Shown piece by piece: positions 24,594 to 35,989 of a stretch of 64,000 bases of DNA. The translations under genes and the position numbers were made by a program. The DNA is from Malus domestica (lineage: Eukaryota > Streptophyta > Magnoliopsida > Rosales > Rosaceae): positions 49,114,501 through 49,178,500 of the forward strand of contig NC_091675.1 in NCBI RefSeq assembly GCF_042453785.1, read 5' to 3'. The notes under the pieces are model-generated. The model was not told where the DNA came from. It made no database searches and was given only the letters and a program-made list of their open reading frames with translations. The number at the start of each line of letters is the position of its first letter. The stretch's first letter is position 1.

Positions 24594-27056
24594 GGCGGCA
24601 ATGGCACTGGGAGAGAGAGAGAGAGAGAGTGAAAGGACTAAAAGAGTGAGAGTGTAAAAAGAGGTTTTTGAGGGATTTTGTTTGTTTGTTTTCAAATACT
24701 TTAAAGTCGTTTTAATGTGTGATTAAAAGTCGTCGGGAATTGACGAGATAATCTTTTGGGGTATTTAGATTTTAGGACCTATATAAGATAATTTTTAGAT
24801 TATAACCTTAATGGGTTTCAAAATCTTATTTTAGTCCCTAATTTAATATTCACCGCCACATCATATTATAAGATACCTCTATTACCTACCATATTTACAA
24901 ACTTTGCCATTTAAATTGTCAACCTATTCTATAATTAAGGCTTAAATATATTCCGTTAATAAACCATTTGTCAATAAGATAAATCCAACTAAGGTAAATT
25001 ATACGAATTTATACTTGCTGACAAACAAATTAAGTCTATAGTAATTTTAGGTCAGTCACCTTAAGAAGTCGAAGATGAAAAAATCAACTACAAAAACAAT
25101 AGGTTAAAAAAATTAAATAATAACCCTTAATATATATATATATATATATATCACAAAAAAAAAGTATAACAACTCCTTATTGTCTATATATAGGAATTGC
25201 ATAAGTGTCGGTACATATGTGTAGGTACATACATGCACATAGGTACAGAAGTATCGGTATGGAAGTGCCGGTACATACGTACACATAGGTACATACATAC
25301 ATATAGGTACATACACGTAGGTACATACATATAGGTACGAAAATATTGATACGTTAGCATCGGTACGAAAGTATCAGTGTGGAAGTGTCGATACTTATGT
25401 ACATATATATAGGTGCGCAAATATTGATACATAAACATCAAAAGAAAAAATTGGTAGATTCAATGTATGAGAAGGTAAAAATAAATCATCAACACTAGAA
25501 AAAAATGATAAAAGTAAATCATGCACTATTAGATGCATAAGAAGAAGAAATATTAGATGTGGATGGTGGCCCTAGCCCTTTCTTCTTACACGGTTGAAGA
25601 TAATTTTTTTGGGTTGGACAAAAAGTTTCATTTTTAAGGAGAATCATTTATGTTAGCAATAAAAATGAAAAGTTATAAATAAAATAAATATAAGACATTA
25701 TAATTCATTCAAGGATAATATAGGAAGAAAAAAAACTACATAAAAGGAATTAACTCTGACATTAAATATAAATGCTGACTTGTACATAAGTCAAAGGACT
25801 ATAATTAGTTTTTTATCTTGGTTAAGGTTTTAGTCTAAAGATAATCTTTTTCAAGGATTAATATCTAGTTTCCTAAAGTTTGAATATTTAAAAGAGTCGT
25901 TGCTAGTCTTTTTTTGGGGTTTCTCCATTTTAATCCTTGATAAAGATTGAAATTCAATTAAAACCTTATGTTAGATTATATATTCATTATAGTCCTTTGA
26001 TTAAATTTCCATGTCAGCATAAATATTAAAATTTATATTTTCTTGTTTTTAAATATTTAATGCGTTTTTTTGGTTCCTATAATGCCCCTATTAAATATTT
26101 GATTTTAATTTGCTCCATATTTTTTGGCATTGATTATTGTCTAACTTTCTAAAATGATAAACATAATTCAAAAAAATATTAGTGATACGTTACAAGAATT
26201 AACAAATACCTAATTCAAATTATTCATTATCACCATTCAAAGCATAGAGGAAATATAAATAGCCAAATCATATATTATACATAATCGAATGCACTTAAAA
26301 CATGTCCTAATGTGCTTAAATCATATAACCTAGTCGAATGCACATAAATCATAGTACTAAGTCAAATGTACATAAATCATAGTACCAAGTCAAATGCACC
26401 TAAACCATGGTACCTATATGAATGCACCTAAACCATGGTACCTATATGAATGCACCTAAATCATAGTACCTATATGAATGCACCTTAATCATTTAGGTAC
26501 TATCAATTAGGTCTTATCCATTCGGTATGGTCGGTTAGGTACTATATAGTGTATGTCCGATTAATTTGGTACGGTCAATTAAGTTGTGATTTCACATTCT
26601 ATTTTCTCAATTTGTATTTTTTTTTCATTTATCTCTAGATTCACCGTCAATTTGGCATCTAAAAGCCCTTTTTTTCTTCTTTCTTCCGAATACAACGAGA
26701 TTTTTGGTTTGTAAGTTTTATGGTTTTTTTTGTTTGATCATGGTTTCTGAGTTTTCTAGGTTCTTTGATTGGAATAACACATGGAGGTTTATGTTATAAC
26801 AAACATGTTAATTATGGATCTAGTTAATTAAGCATTCTTGAAAAATTAATTATATATTTGTTTCTCTAATTGGTTTTAAGAGAGTAATAAGGGTAAATAA
26901 GGAAACTAAAAATGCAATAAATTTATTAAAAAATGATTAAATGTGACATGGAATACTATAATCTGACATGGAGGACTATTTTTAGTTTTTAATCTTACAT
27001 ACGGTATTATTGAAAAAGCAATCTTATTTAGGGATTAAAATGAAGTTTTCTATAAT
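24594..27056. repeat. Two adjacent long-TIR elements with minisatellite cores (family 2)
   Basis: After the OPT leader, one element spans about 24755-25876 and a second about 25905-27056. Each has imperfect inverted ends of about 90 bp built around words such as ttttagtcccta and atagtcctttga. The first contains a minisatellite at 25195-25440 made of varying units around ggtacatacat and agtatcggtac. The second contains, at about 26290-26500, repeats of a 28-bp unit with gcacctaaaccatggtacct. Neither encodes a protein. The common design of inverted ends plus GTAC-rich core is like family 1 at 20.2 kb and 46.3 kb. Exact ends are uncertain, and no target duplication was fixed. Confidence 0.55.
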
Positions 27057-27481
27057 CTTTTCATGCAAATACTCCCTATGAGTTTTCGTATAAAAAAAAA
27101 AGCAAGAGAAAATTAGATAAAAGGAACTTTTGCAATTAAATTTTCTATTTCTCTATAGTCTTCGAGATAATCTTTTCATGCAAATACTCCCTATGAGTTT
27201 TCGTATAAAAAAAAAAAAGCAAGAGAAAATTAGATAAAAGGAACTTTTGCAATTAAATTTTCTATTTCTCTATAGTCTTCAAAATTTTCTCTATTGTGAT
27301 CATTTAGGTAGATGGCACAGCTACCATATGTTCAAAAAAAAATCAACCTTTGTATTTAATTGGGCAAGATTTAAATTTTCTATTTCTCTATAGTCTTCAA
27401 AAAATTTCTCTCTTGTAATCATTTAGGTAGATGGCACTGCTACCATACGTCGAAAAAAAAATCAAACTTTGTATTTAATTG
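27057..27481 (+). repeat. Two tandem duplications in an intergenic spacer
   Basis: A unit of about 113 bp (around 27057-27168) is repeated directly at about 27170-27282, the copies differing by little more than the length of an A-run. It is followed by a second pair of about 115 bp units (about 27283-27395 and 27396-27475) sharing catttaggtagatggcac and tttgtatttaattggg. No coding content. The block lies between the long-TIR elements and an exon-like fragment. Confidence 0.75.
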
Positions 27482-27900
27482 GGTATTTGAGATATTTTAA
27501 CGGATTTGCTTTGTAGAGATTTCTCATATAAAATTTTGATTCAATTCTCTCAAAATTTCATGGAGAGATGTAATATTTGTAGATACTTAAAATACACTAC
27601 AAACTCTCCAATTCCCTCTAATTCCTCAACTTTTTCAAATTCTTTAAAATCAATTTCTAATTGAATACACCTATAAAGTTATAATTTTTTTTAATCATAA
27701 TTGAATACACTTGGATTTATAAGGATTTTAATAAGAAATCCAGATTGCATATACCTTGAATTTTAGAGAATCACTTAAAATCCTAATTAAATACCCCTAT
27801 ATTTATAAAAAGAATTAAATTCCTCAAAATTCCAATTAAATACAACCCCAAAATTCATTTCTGGTTGATATTTGTAAGATTCATTAATTTTATTTTCCAG

Positions 27901-28041
27901 CTGATACGTAAGGAGATATTGGATATCAGAAAAAGTTTTCTTGCGGGACTTCTTCTAGCTATTTTTGTATTTGGACTATTGAGCCTTGCAACAAATATTT
28001 TGACCAGAAGATGTGGTCTTAATTGTGGCTGGGTGCGATAA
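27901..28041 (+). pseudogene. Orphan exon-like fragment encoding a hydrophobic helix
   Basis: Directly after a pyrimidine-rich acceptor-like sequence (tattttccag ending at 27900) an open frame of 46 codons runs to a TAA. It contains the hydrophobic stretch SFLAGLLLAIFVFGLLSLAT followed by a short polar tail with two cysteines. No upstream exon could be recognised nearby. It may be the last exon of a decayed or captured membrane-protein gene, or chance. I do not recognise the family. Confidence 0.3.
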
Positions 28042-28165
28042 GATCATACCGCAATCAGTGGATCTCAAAAATGAATATTTATTTATGTTGCTGTTGAACC
28101 TTTTAACCAAACTTGTGGCTGCTGTATCATTTGAACTTGCATTGTGTGCATAACTTTTTTATATC

Positions 28166-29537
28166 TGTTGACCTTAAAAATTATCAAGCCTACGTGGGGC
28201 TCAAGCCGAGTAACTAATGAGCTAATTACGTCATTCGGTTGTATGCGGGTGTGCCAACTCGTCGGCCGAGCTCGGCCGAGGAGTAAAATATGTTGATGTT
28301 GCGTTGGGTGCACTGTTGACTTCTCGACCTTGCGATTTTGGCTGAGGAAGGAACACGTCTCAACCTTCAAGTTCTAGAGCCTGAAGACAAAGTTGCTAGT
28401 CTTGCGAAGTTCACGGATCGTCGGCATCAGATTCGGTCACGGTGATTATATTCGTAAGAGTAAAAGCACGTCGAACCAGCTCCAAACTATACGGACACAA
28501 GTACTCAAAAGAGATCTATGTCTTGATGGTGAATGTGGTTCGACTGTCAGAATGCTGAACTCTAAAACTTACTGTGCGGAGCCCAGTAATCTGTAACACC
28601 TCATTTCGCCGAGAAGACTAAAGAGATGACATCTCCCAATAAGGATTTGAAAACCCTTTTCGACCGAGACTTGGATAGATAACCAGTCGACCTCGACGTA
28701 GTGCTATTTATCCAAACTGAAGATGTCACTAGTGGCCTTCACAGTGCTGTTTATCCAAACTGAAGATGTGTCGGCGAAGAAGATAATAAAAATCTCAAGA
28801 TGTTTGAGAGGTTTCACGTAGAGCGAGGGTTTACACAGGACAATTTTGTGTGTTGAATTAGAGGAGCTTTTGCATGTTACACATCGTCTTATATTTATAG
28901 CAGGGAGGTCTCCTTCATACTCTTTAGCTGCGACCTGCCAATACGTTTTCCAAATTGCACCCGTCTCTCTATGATGCAATCGGAATATTCTTGATATACC
29001 ACCAGTGACCAAACCAAATCCCTTTTGATCTCCTTGTGAACTTAAATTTCTTGATAGAAATTCAACGCTTATGTCGAGCCCAATAACGTGGCCTTCCAAT
29101 AATATTAAAACAACTCATCCAACCATGATATCTAATTCCACACACTTCAAAATGCAATGCTAATTGCAAGCAGATTGCAATATCACCTCACTTGTCATTA
29201 TCACATCACATTATTTTTACTTCATCATTATCCCATACATGCATGAAGATCATGCATCCTAACAATTCTGATCAAACCCATGCTGCTCCAACCCGATGAC
29301 AAGAATCCCAATCCCATTCGAACTACACCGCTTGCTTGAGGATATAATCTACATCCTATCTATCATGCTTAAGAATATGATAATTCATATTAAAAGATAA
29401 TTATTATGATAAAAATCATAATATTATCATTTAACAATAACAAAATTATCTTCATTTTTTCATCCAAAGGTTGGGAGCTATGCTCACTCAATGACCTTAA
29501 TTACACGGGCCGATGATGTAATTTTTGGGTCCAAACA
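28166..29537. mobile_element. Probable solo LTR (Gypsy-like), about 1.37 kb
   Basis: The segment begins TGTTGACCTTAAAAATTATC and ends GGGTCCAAACA. It is flanked by atatc (28161-28165) and atacc (29538-29542), which match at four of five positions. It contains GC-rich phrases such as cggccgagctcggccgag and no long open frame, and at its right border the hAT transposase reading resumes at once. I found no second copy in the window, so the call rests on ends and texture; it could also be a fragment of a larger element. Sequence left of 28161 does not obviously continue the hAT gene, which weakens the case. Confidence 0.45.
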
Positions 29538-30476
29538 ATACCCCAATCCAGTAAACATGTTTCTACAGCTTGTGCAATTACCTCATCACGAGTGGGAACC
29601 ACTTGAAAATTTATGAATCTTTTTTGTAACACCCAATCTTTGTCAATGAAATGTGCAGTAAGACACATATATCCAAGATTCTAAATAGAAGTCCACAAGT
29701 CAGTTGTGAGACTCACTCGCGAATTTGAAGATTCAACATCTCCTTTAGTTTTTTTCTTTCCTCTGCATACAATTGGACACAATCTTTTGTAGTTGTTGTA
29801 CAACAGTTTAAATCTTGGTTGTGCAGTATTCATATATGTTTTGAAGCCTTCCTTCTCCACAAAGCTAAATGGTAATTCATCAACAATAATCATTCTAGCA
29901 AAGAGTTTTCGGCAATGCTCTTGGTCAAATTTCCAATTAGAAAGAGACTCTGCTGTTGTAAAAGACAAGAGTTGTTGTTTCTTGTCCCCTTTATAAGGGT
30001 ACTTCTTACACTTCTTTGTATGCCTTTTAGTGTAGTGGTTCCATTGGTGCTAGAACATGCAAATATTTTCTTACAATAGGTGCATTAATTGTGCCTTAGC
30101 AATCCTACTTCCATCCGCATTTAGAAATCCTTCATAATGTGCCCAAACTTTAGACTTGGGTTCATTTACTCTTTTGCGTTTAGATGGTGTTAAAATGCAT
30201 GAAATAAACATGTTGAAATAATGGTGTTGGATGACTAGTGAAATTAGGCTAGTCAACTTTCTTGTTCAAAGTTAGGCAAGTTAGGTTAGTCAAGCAAGAT
30301 AGGTAAGTTAGGCAAAATTAGGCTTATGATCTTTTTCTTCCCTATATATATGTTTCATCTTGTAATTGTTTCATTAAGCAAATATACATCAAAATTCAAT
30401 ATGGTATCAGAGCTGTGATCTGGGAAAAACCATAAAACACAGCTCTAAAGCAGCCACGAGGTCAACCATTCTAGGC

Positions 30477-32873
30477 ATGGCCTCTCATTCAAAATGGGAA
30501 AATCCCAACCACCCGCTCTATCTCCACCACTCGGATCAACCTGGTGCAATCCTCGTACCACAACCATTGGTGGAAGACAACTACAACACATGGGTTCAAT
30601 CCATGAGTATGGCTTTAACGGTCAAGAACAAACTTGGTTTTGTTGATGGAACGATCAACAAACCAAGTGAGGATAATTTTGAGGAGCTGCAGCAATGGAA
30701 TCGCTGCAACAACTTGGTCAAGACATGGCTACTAGGCTCCATGTCAAAGGAGATTTCAGGGAGTGTCATCAACTACAAGGATGCTCGACAAATGTGGACC
30801 GATCTGCAGGAGAGGTTCTCACATGTGAATATAGTTCAGCTGTTCCATGTTGAGAACGAGATCCATGATTGCGTCCAAAGCAATATGAGTGTAAGTTCTT
30901 ACTTCACTAAACTTAAAAGTTTATGGGATGAACGTGATACTTTGGGTTCCATTCCAGCATGCAGTTGTGGAACAAAGAATGAGATGAACTCATATGTTGA
31001 AACTCAGAAAACCATGAAGTTCCTTATGGGGCTGAACGAATCGTACGCTACGGTTCGAAGCAATACTCTTCTTCTTGAACCACTGCCTACGGTGAACAAG
31101 GCATATGCGTTGGTCCTTCGACATGAACGCCAGGCAGAGGTTTCCAATAGGAAAATCACACAACTAGAAACTGCTGTCTTTGCAGTGAAGAATCTGTCGC
31201 GAGAACCTACACCTGAAGACAAGGAGATGCGATGTGGAAAGTGCAATAAAACCAATCACATCACCAAAAATTGTCGTGCACATCTCAAGTGCACTTTTTG
31301 CGGATGGAAAGGCCACACGTTCGATTTCTGTCGAAAACGGAAAGCAGCCACAGAGACCGAATCCAATCGTCTCTTTTCTTCAAAAGGGAATCAAGTTTCA
31401 CAAAGTAACAAGCAAGAGACAGTGCCTAATTTCCCGTTCTCTCAGGAGGACTGCAAGCAAATCCTTCAGATGTTGAACAAGAACAAATCATCATTTGCCA
31501 ATCAAGTCAGTAATCTTCCTAGTCATGAAGAACTTTCAGGTAAAGCCTTCTCTTTTTCATGTAAAGGAACCAAAAGTATTTGGATCCTGGACAGTGGTGC
31601 CACGGATCACATAGTTTGCAGTCCTAGTCTCCTTACACACTCACGAGCTGTTGAAAATCATACAGTTGAACTGCCAAATGGTTCCGTTGCCAAAGTCACT
31701 CACATTGGACAAGTTGTTTTCTCTCATAATCTTATCCTTGAAAATGTCCTATGTGTGCCGTTCTTTAGGTTGAATTTAATATCTATCAGTAAACTAGCCT
31801 ATGATTCCTTATATGTCACCATTTTCTTCACCCAATTTTGTGTCATTCAGGACCTTCGCTCGGGGAAGATGATTGGGACAGGAACTGAAAGGGATGGACT
31901 TTACTACCTCGACCCATCAAAGAAAGGAACATGCAACAATATTCAAACCGTCTCACCAAAGCTTTGGCACCAACGCCTAGGACACCCATCTCATAAAGTC
32001 ACTTCGTTAGTACCTTTATTTAACAATAAGGCTTGTGATTTGGAAAAATGTTTAATTTGCCCATTGGCCAAACAAACAAGATCACCCTTTCCTTTGAGCT
32101 CTATTTCTACCAAATCATGTTTTGAATTATTACATATTGATATTTGGGGTGGTTATCAAGTTGCTTCTATTTCAGGTGCCAAGTATTTCCTTACCATCGT
32201 AGATGACTACACTAGAAGCACTTGGGTTTATTTGATGAAACATAAATCTGACACAAAAGACATTTTAGTCGGATTCATTCAAATGATTGAGACTCAATTC
32301 AATACCAGAGTTCAAATCATACGAAGTGACAATGGCCCTGAGTTTAAGCTTGAGCAATTTTATGCTCTCAAAGGCATCATACATCAATCTAGTTGTGTCA
32401 ACACACCACAACAAAATGGTGTTGCCGAACGTAAACACCGGCATTTGCTCAATGTTGCTCGGGTTTTGCTCTTTCAAGCTCGTTTGCCAAAACGTTTTTG
32501 GGGGGATGCAATCTTAACCTCAGCCTACCTCATCAATAGAACACCCACTCCACTTCTCCAAGGTAAAACACCTTACGAAAAACTGTTTCACAAAGCACCT
32601 AACTATTCCCATTTAAAGGTTTTCGGTAGTTTATGTTTTGCTTCTACACACGCCCAAAGGCCCTCTAAATTCGACCCCCGTGCAATCCAATGCATTTTTC
32701 TTGGGTATCCTTATGGTCAAAAGGGTTATAAATTGTTTGATATAAAACACAATAAGACTTTTGTTTCTAGGGATGTTGTTTTTTTTAAGATCATTTTCCA
32801 TTCCAAAATCATACCACTTCCGCTGCCCCGTCTCCATCAAACATTACACCCTCACCCATCACATTTGACTTGA
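30477..32873 (+). CDS. Copia polyprotein part 1: gag, protease, integrase
   Basis: 798 residues from ATG 30477. The Gag region includes a UBN2-type segment (VKTWLLGSMSKEI). It is followed by two zinc knuckles of CX2CX4HX4C form (CGKCNKTNHITKNC and CTFCGWKGHTFDFC, residues about 253-285), where many Copia elements have one. The aspartic protease motif WILDSGATDHIVC is near residue 369. The integrase has the HHCC part (LWHQRLGHPSHK, KCLICPLAK) and the catalytic acidic residues at about D555 (HIDIW), D618 (RSDNGPEF) and E651 (NGVAERK). The frame ends in the linker between integrase and reverse transcriptase; Copia elements normally continue without a break, so a frameshift near 32800-32870 has separated the two halves. 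Confidence 0.93.
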   Translation: MASHSKWENPNHPLYLHHSDQPGAILVPQPLVEDNYNTWVQSMSMALTVKNKLGFVDGTINKPSEDNFEELQQWNRCNNLVKTWLLGSMSKEISGSVINYKDARQMWTDLQERFSHVNIVQLFHVENEIHDCVQSNMSVSSYFTKLKSLWDERDTLGSIPACSCGTKNEMNSYVETQKTMKFLMGLNESYATVRSNTLLLEPLPTVNKAYALVLRHERQAEVSNRKITQLETAVFAVKNLSREPTPEDKEMRCGKCNKTNHITKNCRAHLKCTFCGWKGHTFDFCRKRKAATETESNRLFSSKGNQVSQSNKQETVPNFPFSQEDCKQILQMLNKNKSSFANQVSNLPSHEELSGKAFSFSCKGTKSIWILDSGATDHIVCSPSLLTHSRAVENHTVELPNGSVAKVTHIGQVVFSHNLILENVLCVPFFRLNLISISKLAYDSLYVTIFFTQFCVIQDLRSGKMIGTGTERDGLYYLDPSKKGTCNNIQTVSPKLWHQRLGHPSHKVTSLVPLFNNKACDLEKCLICPLAKQTRSPFPLSSISTKSCFELLHIDIWGGYQVASISGAKYFLTIVDDYTRSTWVYLMKHKSDTKDILVGFIQMIETQFNTRVQIIRSDNGPEFKLEQFYALKGIIHQSSCVNTPQQNGVAERKHRHLLNVARVLLFQARLPKRFWGDAILTSAYLINRTPTPLLQGKTPYEKLFHKAPNYSHLKVFGSLCFASTHAQRPSKFDPRAIQCIFLGYPYGQKGYKLFDIKHNKTFVSRDVVFFKIIFHSKIIPLPLPRLHQTLHPHPSHLT

Positions 32874-34810
32874 CCTCTCCCATTGAGTCGCACTCAAGCC
32901 TTGCACCCGAAGAAATAAACATCACCTCTCCCACACTTGCCGACATCACACCACTCTCATCTCCTTTACCTACTACAACTCCACCACCAGATACCTTATC
33001 AACACCTTCACATACCCTACACTCTTCACCACCTCCAACCACTCAATCACCAGACCAACCACCTCCACTCCGTCGTAGCACTCGACCGACCAAAACTTCC
33101 ACATTTTTGCAGGACTTTCATGTTGAGGTGGCCCTCCCTTCCCGTGTTGCTCCCACATCTTCCACAAGCATGGTTCAGTCATCAGGTACATCTCACCCCA
33201 TATCTCGTTATTTATCTTATGACCATGTATCCCCCACTCACAAAACCTTTCTCACCACCCTCACCATTATCAAAGAACCCACCAGTTTTTCGCAAGCTGT
33301 TCAGGATCCAAAATGGCGTGACGCCATGCAAAAAGAGATTGTTGCCCTTCATGACAATCGCACTTGGACTCTTGTGCCCTTACCACCTCATAAACATCCC
33401 ATCGGTTGCAAATGGATCTATAAGGTGAAGCTTAAACCTGACGGCAGTGTTGAACGCTACAAAGCTCGTCTCGTTGCTAAAGGCTACAGTCAAATTGAGG
33501 GGCTTGATTATCGGGAAACTTTTGCTCCAGTTGCCAAGCTCACCACCGTCCGCGTCCTCCTGAGTATTGCCTCCATACGAGGCTGGCATCTTCATCAACT
33601 TGATGTGAACAACGCATTTTTGCATGGTGACTTATACGAGGAGGTTTATATGTCCTTGCCTCCTGGGTTCGGACGAAAGGGGGAGACACGAGTATGCAAA
33701 TTACACAAATCCATTTATGGTTTAAAACAGGCCTCGAGACAATGGTTTATCAAGCTGTCTAGTGCTCTCAAGACTGCTGGTTTTCATCAATCATGGTCAG
33801 ATTACTCATTGTTCGTCCGAAACCGTCAAGGCAGTTTTATGGCATTACTTGTGTATGTTGATGACGTGATACTTGCAGGTAACAATTTGAGAGAAATTGA
33901 AGAGACTAAACTCTTCCTTTCCCAACATTTTAAACTAAAGGATTTGGGAAAACTCAAATACTTTTTGGGGATAGAAGTTGCAAGATCTAAACAAGGGATT
34001 GCCTTGTGCCAACGCAAATATGCGTTGGAGATACTAGAAGATGCTGGGTTCCTTGGTGCGAAGCCCTCACGATTACCAATGGAACCAAACATGTCCCTTA
34101 CACAAACTGATGGGACGCTCCTACATGATCCTTCTTCATACAGGCGACTCGTAGGGAGGCTGATTTACTTAACCATCACGCGGCCTGACCTGACTTATGT
34201 GGTTAATATGTTGAGCCAATTCATGGACAAGCCACGACAACCACACCTTGAAGCGGTGCATAAGGTTCTCAGGTACATCAAACAATCTCCTGGACATGGA
34301 ATTCTTTTGCCTTCTACAGGTTCACTACAATTACAAGCCTTTTGTGATGCTGATTGGGCTCGGTGTAAAGACACTAGAAGGTCAATAATCGGTTATTGTA
34401 TCTTCCTTGGACAAGCACCGATATCTTGGAAAACGAAGAAACAAAGCACAATATCTCATTCTAGTGCAGAGGCAGAATACCGTTCTATGGCTACTACTTG
34501 TTGTGAAGTTATATGGCTAAGAAACATTTTGAAGGACTTGTAAGTAAATCATGCACAACCAGTCACAATGTTTTGTGATAATCAAGCTGCCATGCACATT
34601 GCTTCGAACCCAGTGTTTCATGAACGAACGAAGCATATAGAGATAGACTGTCACCTAGTACGTGAGAAGATTCAAATGGGAATGGTGCAAACAGCTTACA
34701 TACGGACCTCGAATCAACCTGCAGACTTGTTCACCAAACCACTAAGCTCGGCACAATTTGAGGTCTTAATTAGCAAGTTGGGTGTCATCGACATTCACAC
34801 TCCAACTTGA
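32870..34810 (+). pseudogene. Copia polyprotein part 2: reverse transcriptase, RNase H (nonsense codon)
   Basis: Continues the polyprotein in another frame, overlapping part 1 by four bases. The reverse transcriptase is complete: WRDAMQKEIVALHDNRTW, the first catalytic region QLDVNNAFLHGDL, and YVDD at residues 329-332 counting from 32870. RNase H follows (FCDADWARCKDTRRS, then SSAEAEYRSMA). A TAA at 34541-34543 cuts it after NILKDL. The same frame continues with [15 protein letters not shown] and [15 protein letters not shown], ending at 34810 beside the purine tract. One base change can explain the stop. With the frameshift, this copy cannot make the full polyprotein in a single frame. Confidence 0.92.
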
Positions 34811-35126
34811 GGGGGAGTGTTAAAATGCATGAAATAAACATGTTGAAATAATGGTGTTGGATGACTAGTGAAATTAGGCTAGTCAACTTTCTTGTTCAAA
34901 GTTAGGCAAGTTAGGTTAGTCAAGCAAGATAGGTAAGTTAGGCAAAATTAGGCTTATGATCTTTTTCTTCCCTATATATATGTTTCATCTTGTAATTGTT
35001 TCATTAAGCAAATATACATCAAAATTCAATAGATGGTATCTAAGGTTTAATTGTAGCATTTTGAGGCTCTACAAGAGCAGCTGGCAAAGGCTCTCTTGGA
35101 GTGGTTGTCTGATTATGTTCTACCAT

Positions 35127-35969
35127 ATATGACAATCAAATGGACATGAACAATTAATACATGAAACAAAATAAAAATATTAGCATATGACAACAAAAAT
35201 AGTTGATAGGAAGTAACATAAATATATAAGACAGAAAGACGTCAAAATTTTAATTAAGTTTGTATAATCATACATGAGGAACTAAGTAATTGAGATTTTA
35301 TCAGATATGTATGCATGATTACCTAGAATACTTCTTTTCTTTTATTTTTTTAATAATTCTTTCTTCACTTTCATGCGATATGATTCGAAAGAGCTCCCTA
35401 ATCAAACTTGCAGTGTATTATATTATATTATGTAATATATATGTATATTATATATATGATTAAACCACTAGGTCCATTGATCAAGGAGAAAAGGCTTACT
35501 AAATTTTGGCACATTTTATTTACACACTCAAGAGAGAGTGCGTGACATAAATTCTGGCACATATGTGATAGTGTAAATCATTATTAGATTGTATTTGGAA
35601 TATTAGAAGATCTTATTCCTTTATGATTGTATTAATTGCAAAGCAAGAAATCCCTCTTAGTTTAATATAAATAAAGGCACATGTGATGGAATGTACACAT
35701 CCCAGATATTCCCCAACTCTCTTTTTCTCTATTTGCAACGCATTTATGTAAAATATGTCACAACAACTTGAACTTTTCTAGGTTTAGCCATTTAGAACTA
35801 CGGTTTAGTGATATTCTTTTTTGAATCAAATTATTATGGCTAGTTCATTGTGAGGCTTAACTCATTCCCCATTCATAAGGTAGATAAAATTGTATAGATT
35901 AAAAATTTCACTGAGTTTCATGATGGCCCCTTTTCAAGGGCGTTCTTATACTTTCTCACAATTTGTTGC
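35127..35969. other. Spacer between hAT pseudogene and CACTA element
   Basis: AT-rich, without a supportable gene. It probably includes the old promoter of the hAT-derived gene. A very AT-rich patch lies at about 35417-35460. Confidence 0.45.
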
Positions 35970-35989
35970 CTCCACTAGTACAAAAACAT

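Larger units (their letters stand above)
30188..35031 (+). mobile_element. Full-length Copia retrotransposon with apparently identical LTRs
   Basis: LTRs lie at 30188-30401 and 34818-35031, 214 bp each; I found no difference between them. GATGG flanks the element on both sides (30183-30187, 35032-35036). The primer site TGGTATCAGAGC follows the 5' LTR at once and matches the 3' end of initiator methionine tRNA; the purine tract gagggggag precedes the 3' LTR. The LTRs start TGTTAA and end CAATA rather than the usual CA. The interior carries gag, protease, integrase, reverse transcriptase and RNase H in Copia order, broken by one frameshift and one nonsense codon. It interrupts the hAT pseudogene, reading in the opposite direction. 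Confidence 0.97.
29538..35126 (-). pseudogene. hAT transposase relative (RICESLEEPER/BED type), split by Copia
   Basis: On the minus strand the N-terminal part starts at ATG 35126 (MVEHNQTTTPREPLP) and runs to 35037, with a TAG shortly before the Copia insertion. The frame continues beyond the insertion at 30187 with KRKRVNEPKSKVWAHYEGF. A BED zinc finger follows but is spread over frames: CTYCKKIFACSSTNGTTTLK is shifted relative to both HTKKCKKYPYKGDKKQQLL and the upstream part. The next block includes VDELPFSFVEKEGFKTYM and RVSLTTDLWTSI, typical of plant hAT-derived proteins, then FIDKDW and CLLDWGI, where it stops at the border of the putative LTR. The C-terminal dimerisation domain is missing. 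It was already broken, or broke later, by at least two frameshifts and a nonsense codon, in addition to the 4.8-kb insertion. Confidence 0.8.

Noticed and set aside
24594-24695. Signal-peptide-like extension of OPT copy 1
   Set aside because: The serine/leucine-rich segment is a translated CT run in the leader and starts with TTG; the ATG at 24593 matches the start of copy 2.
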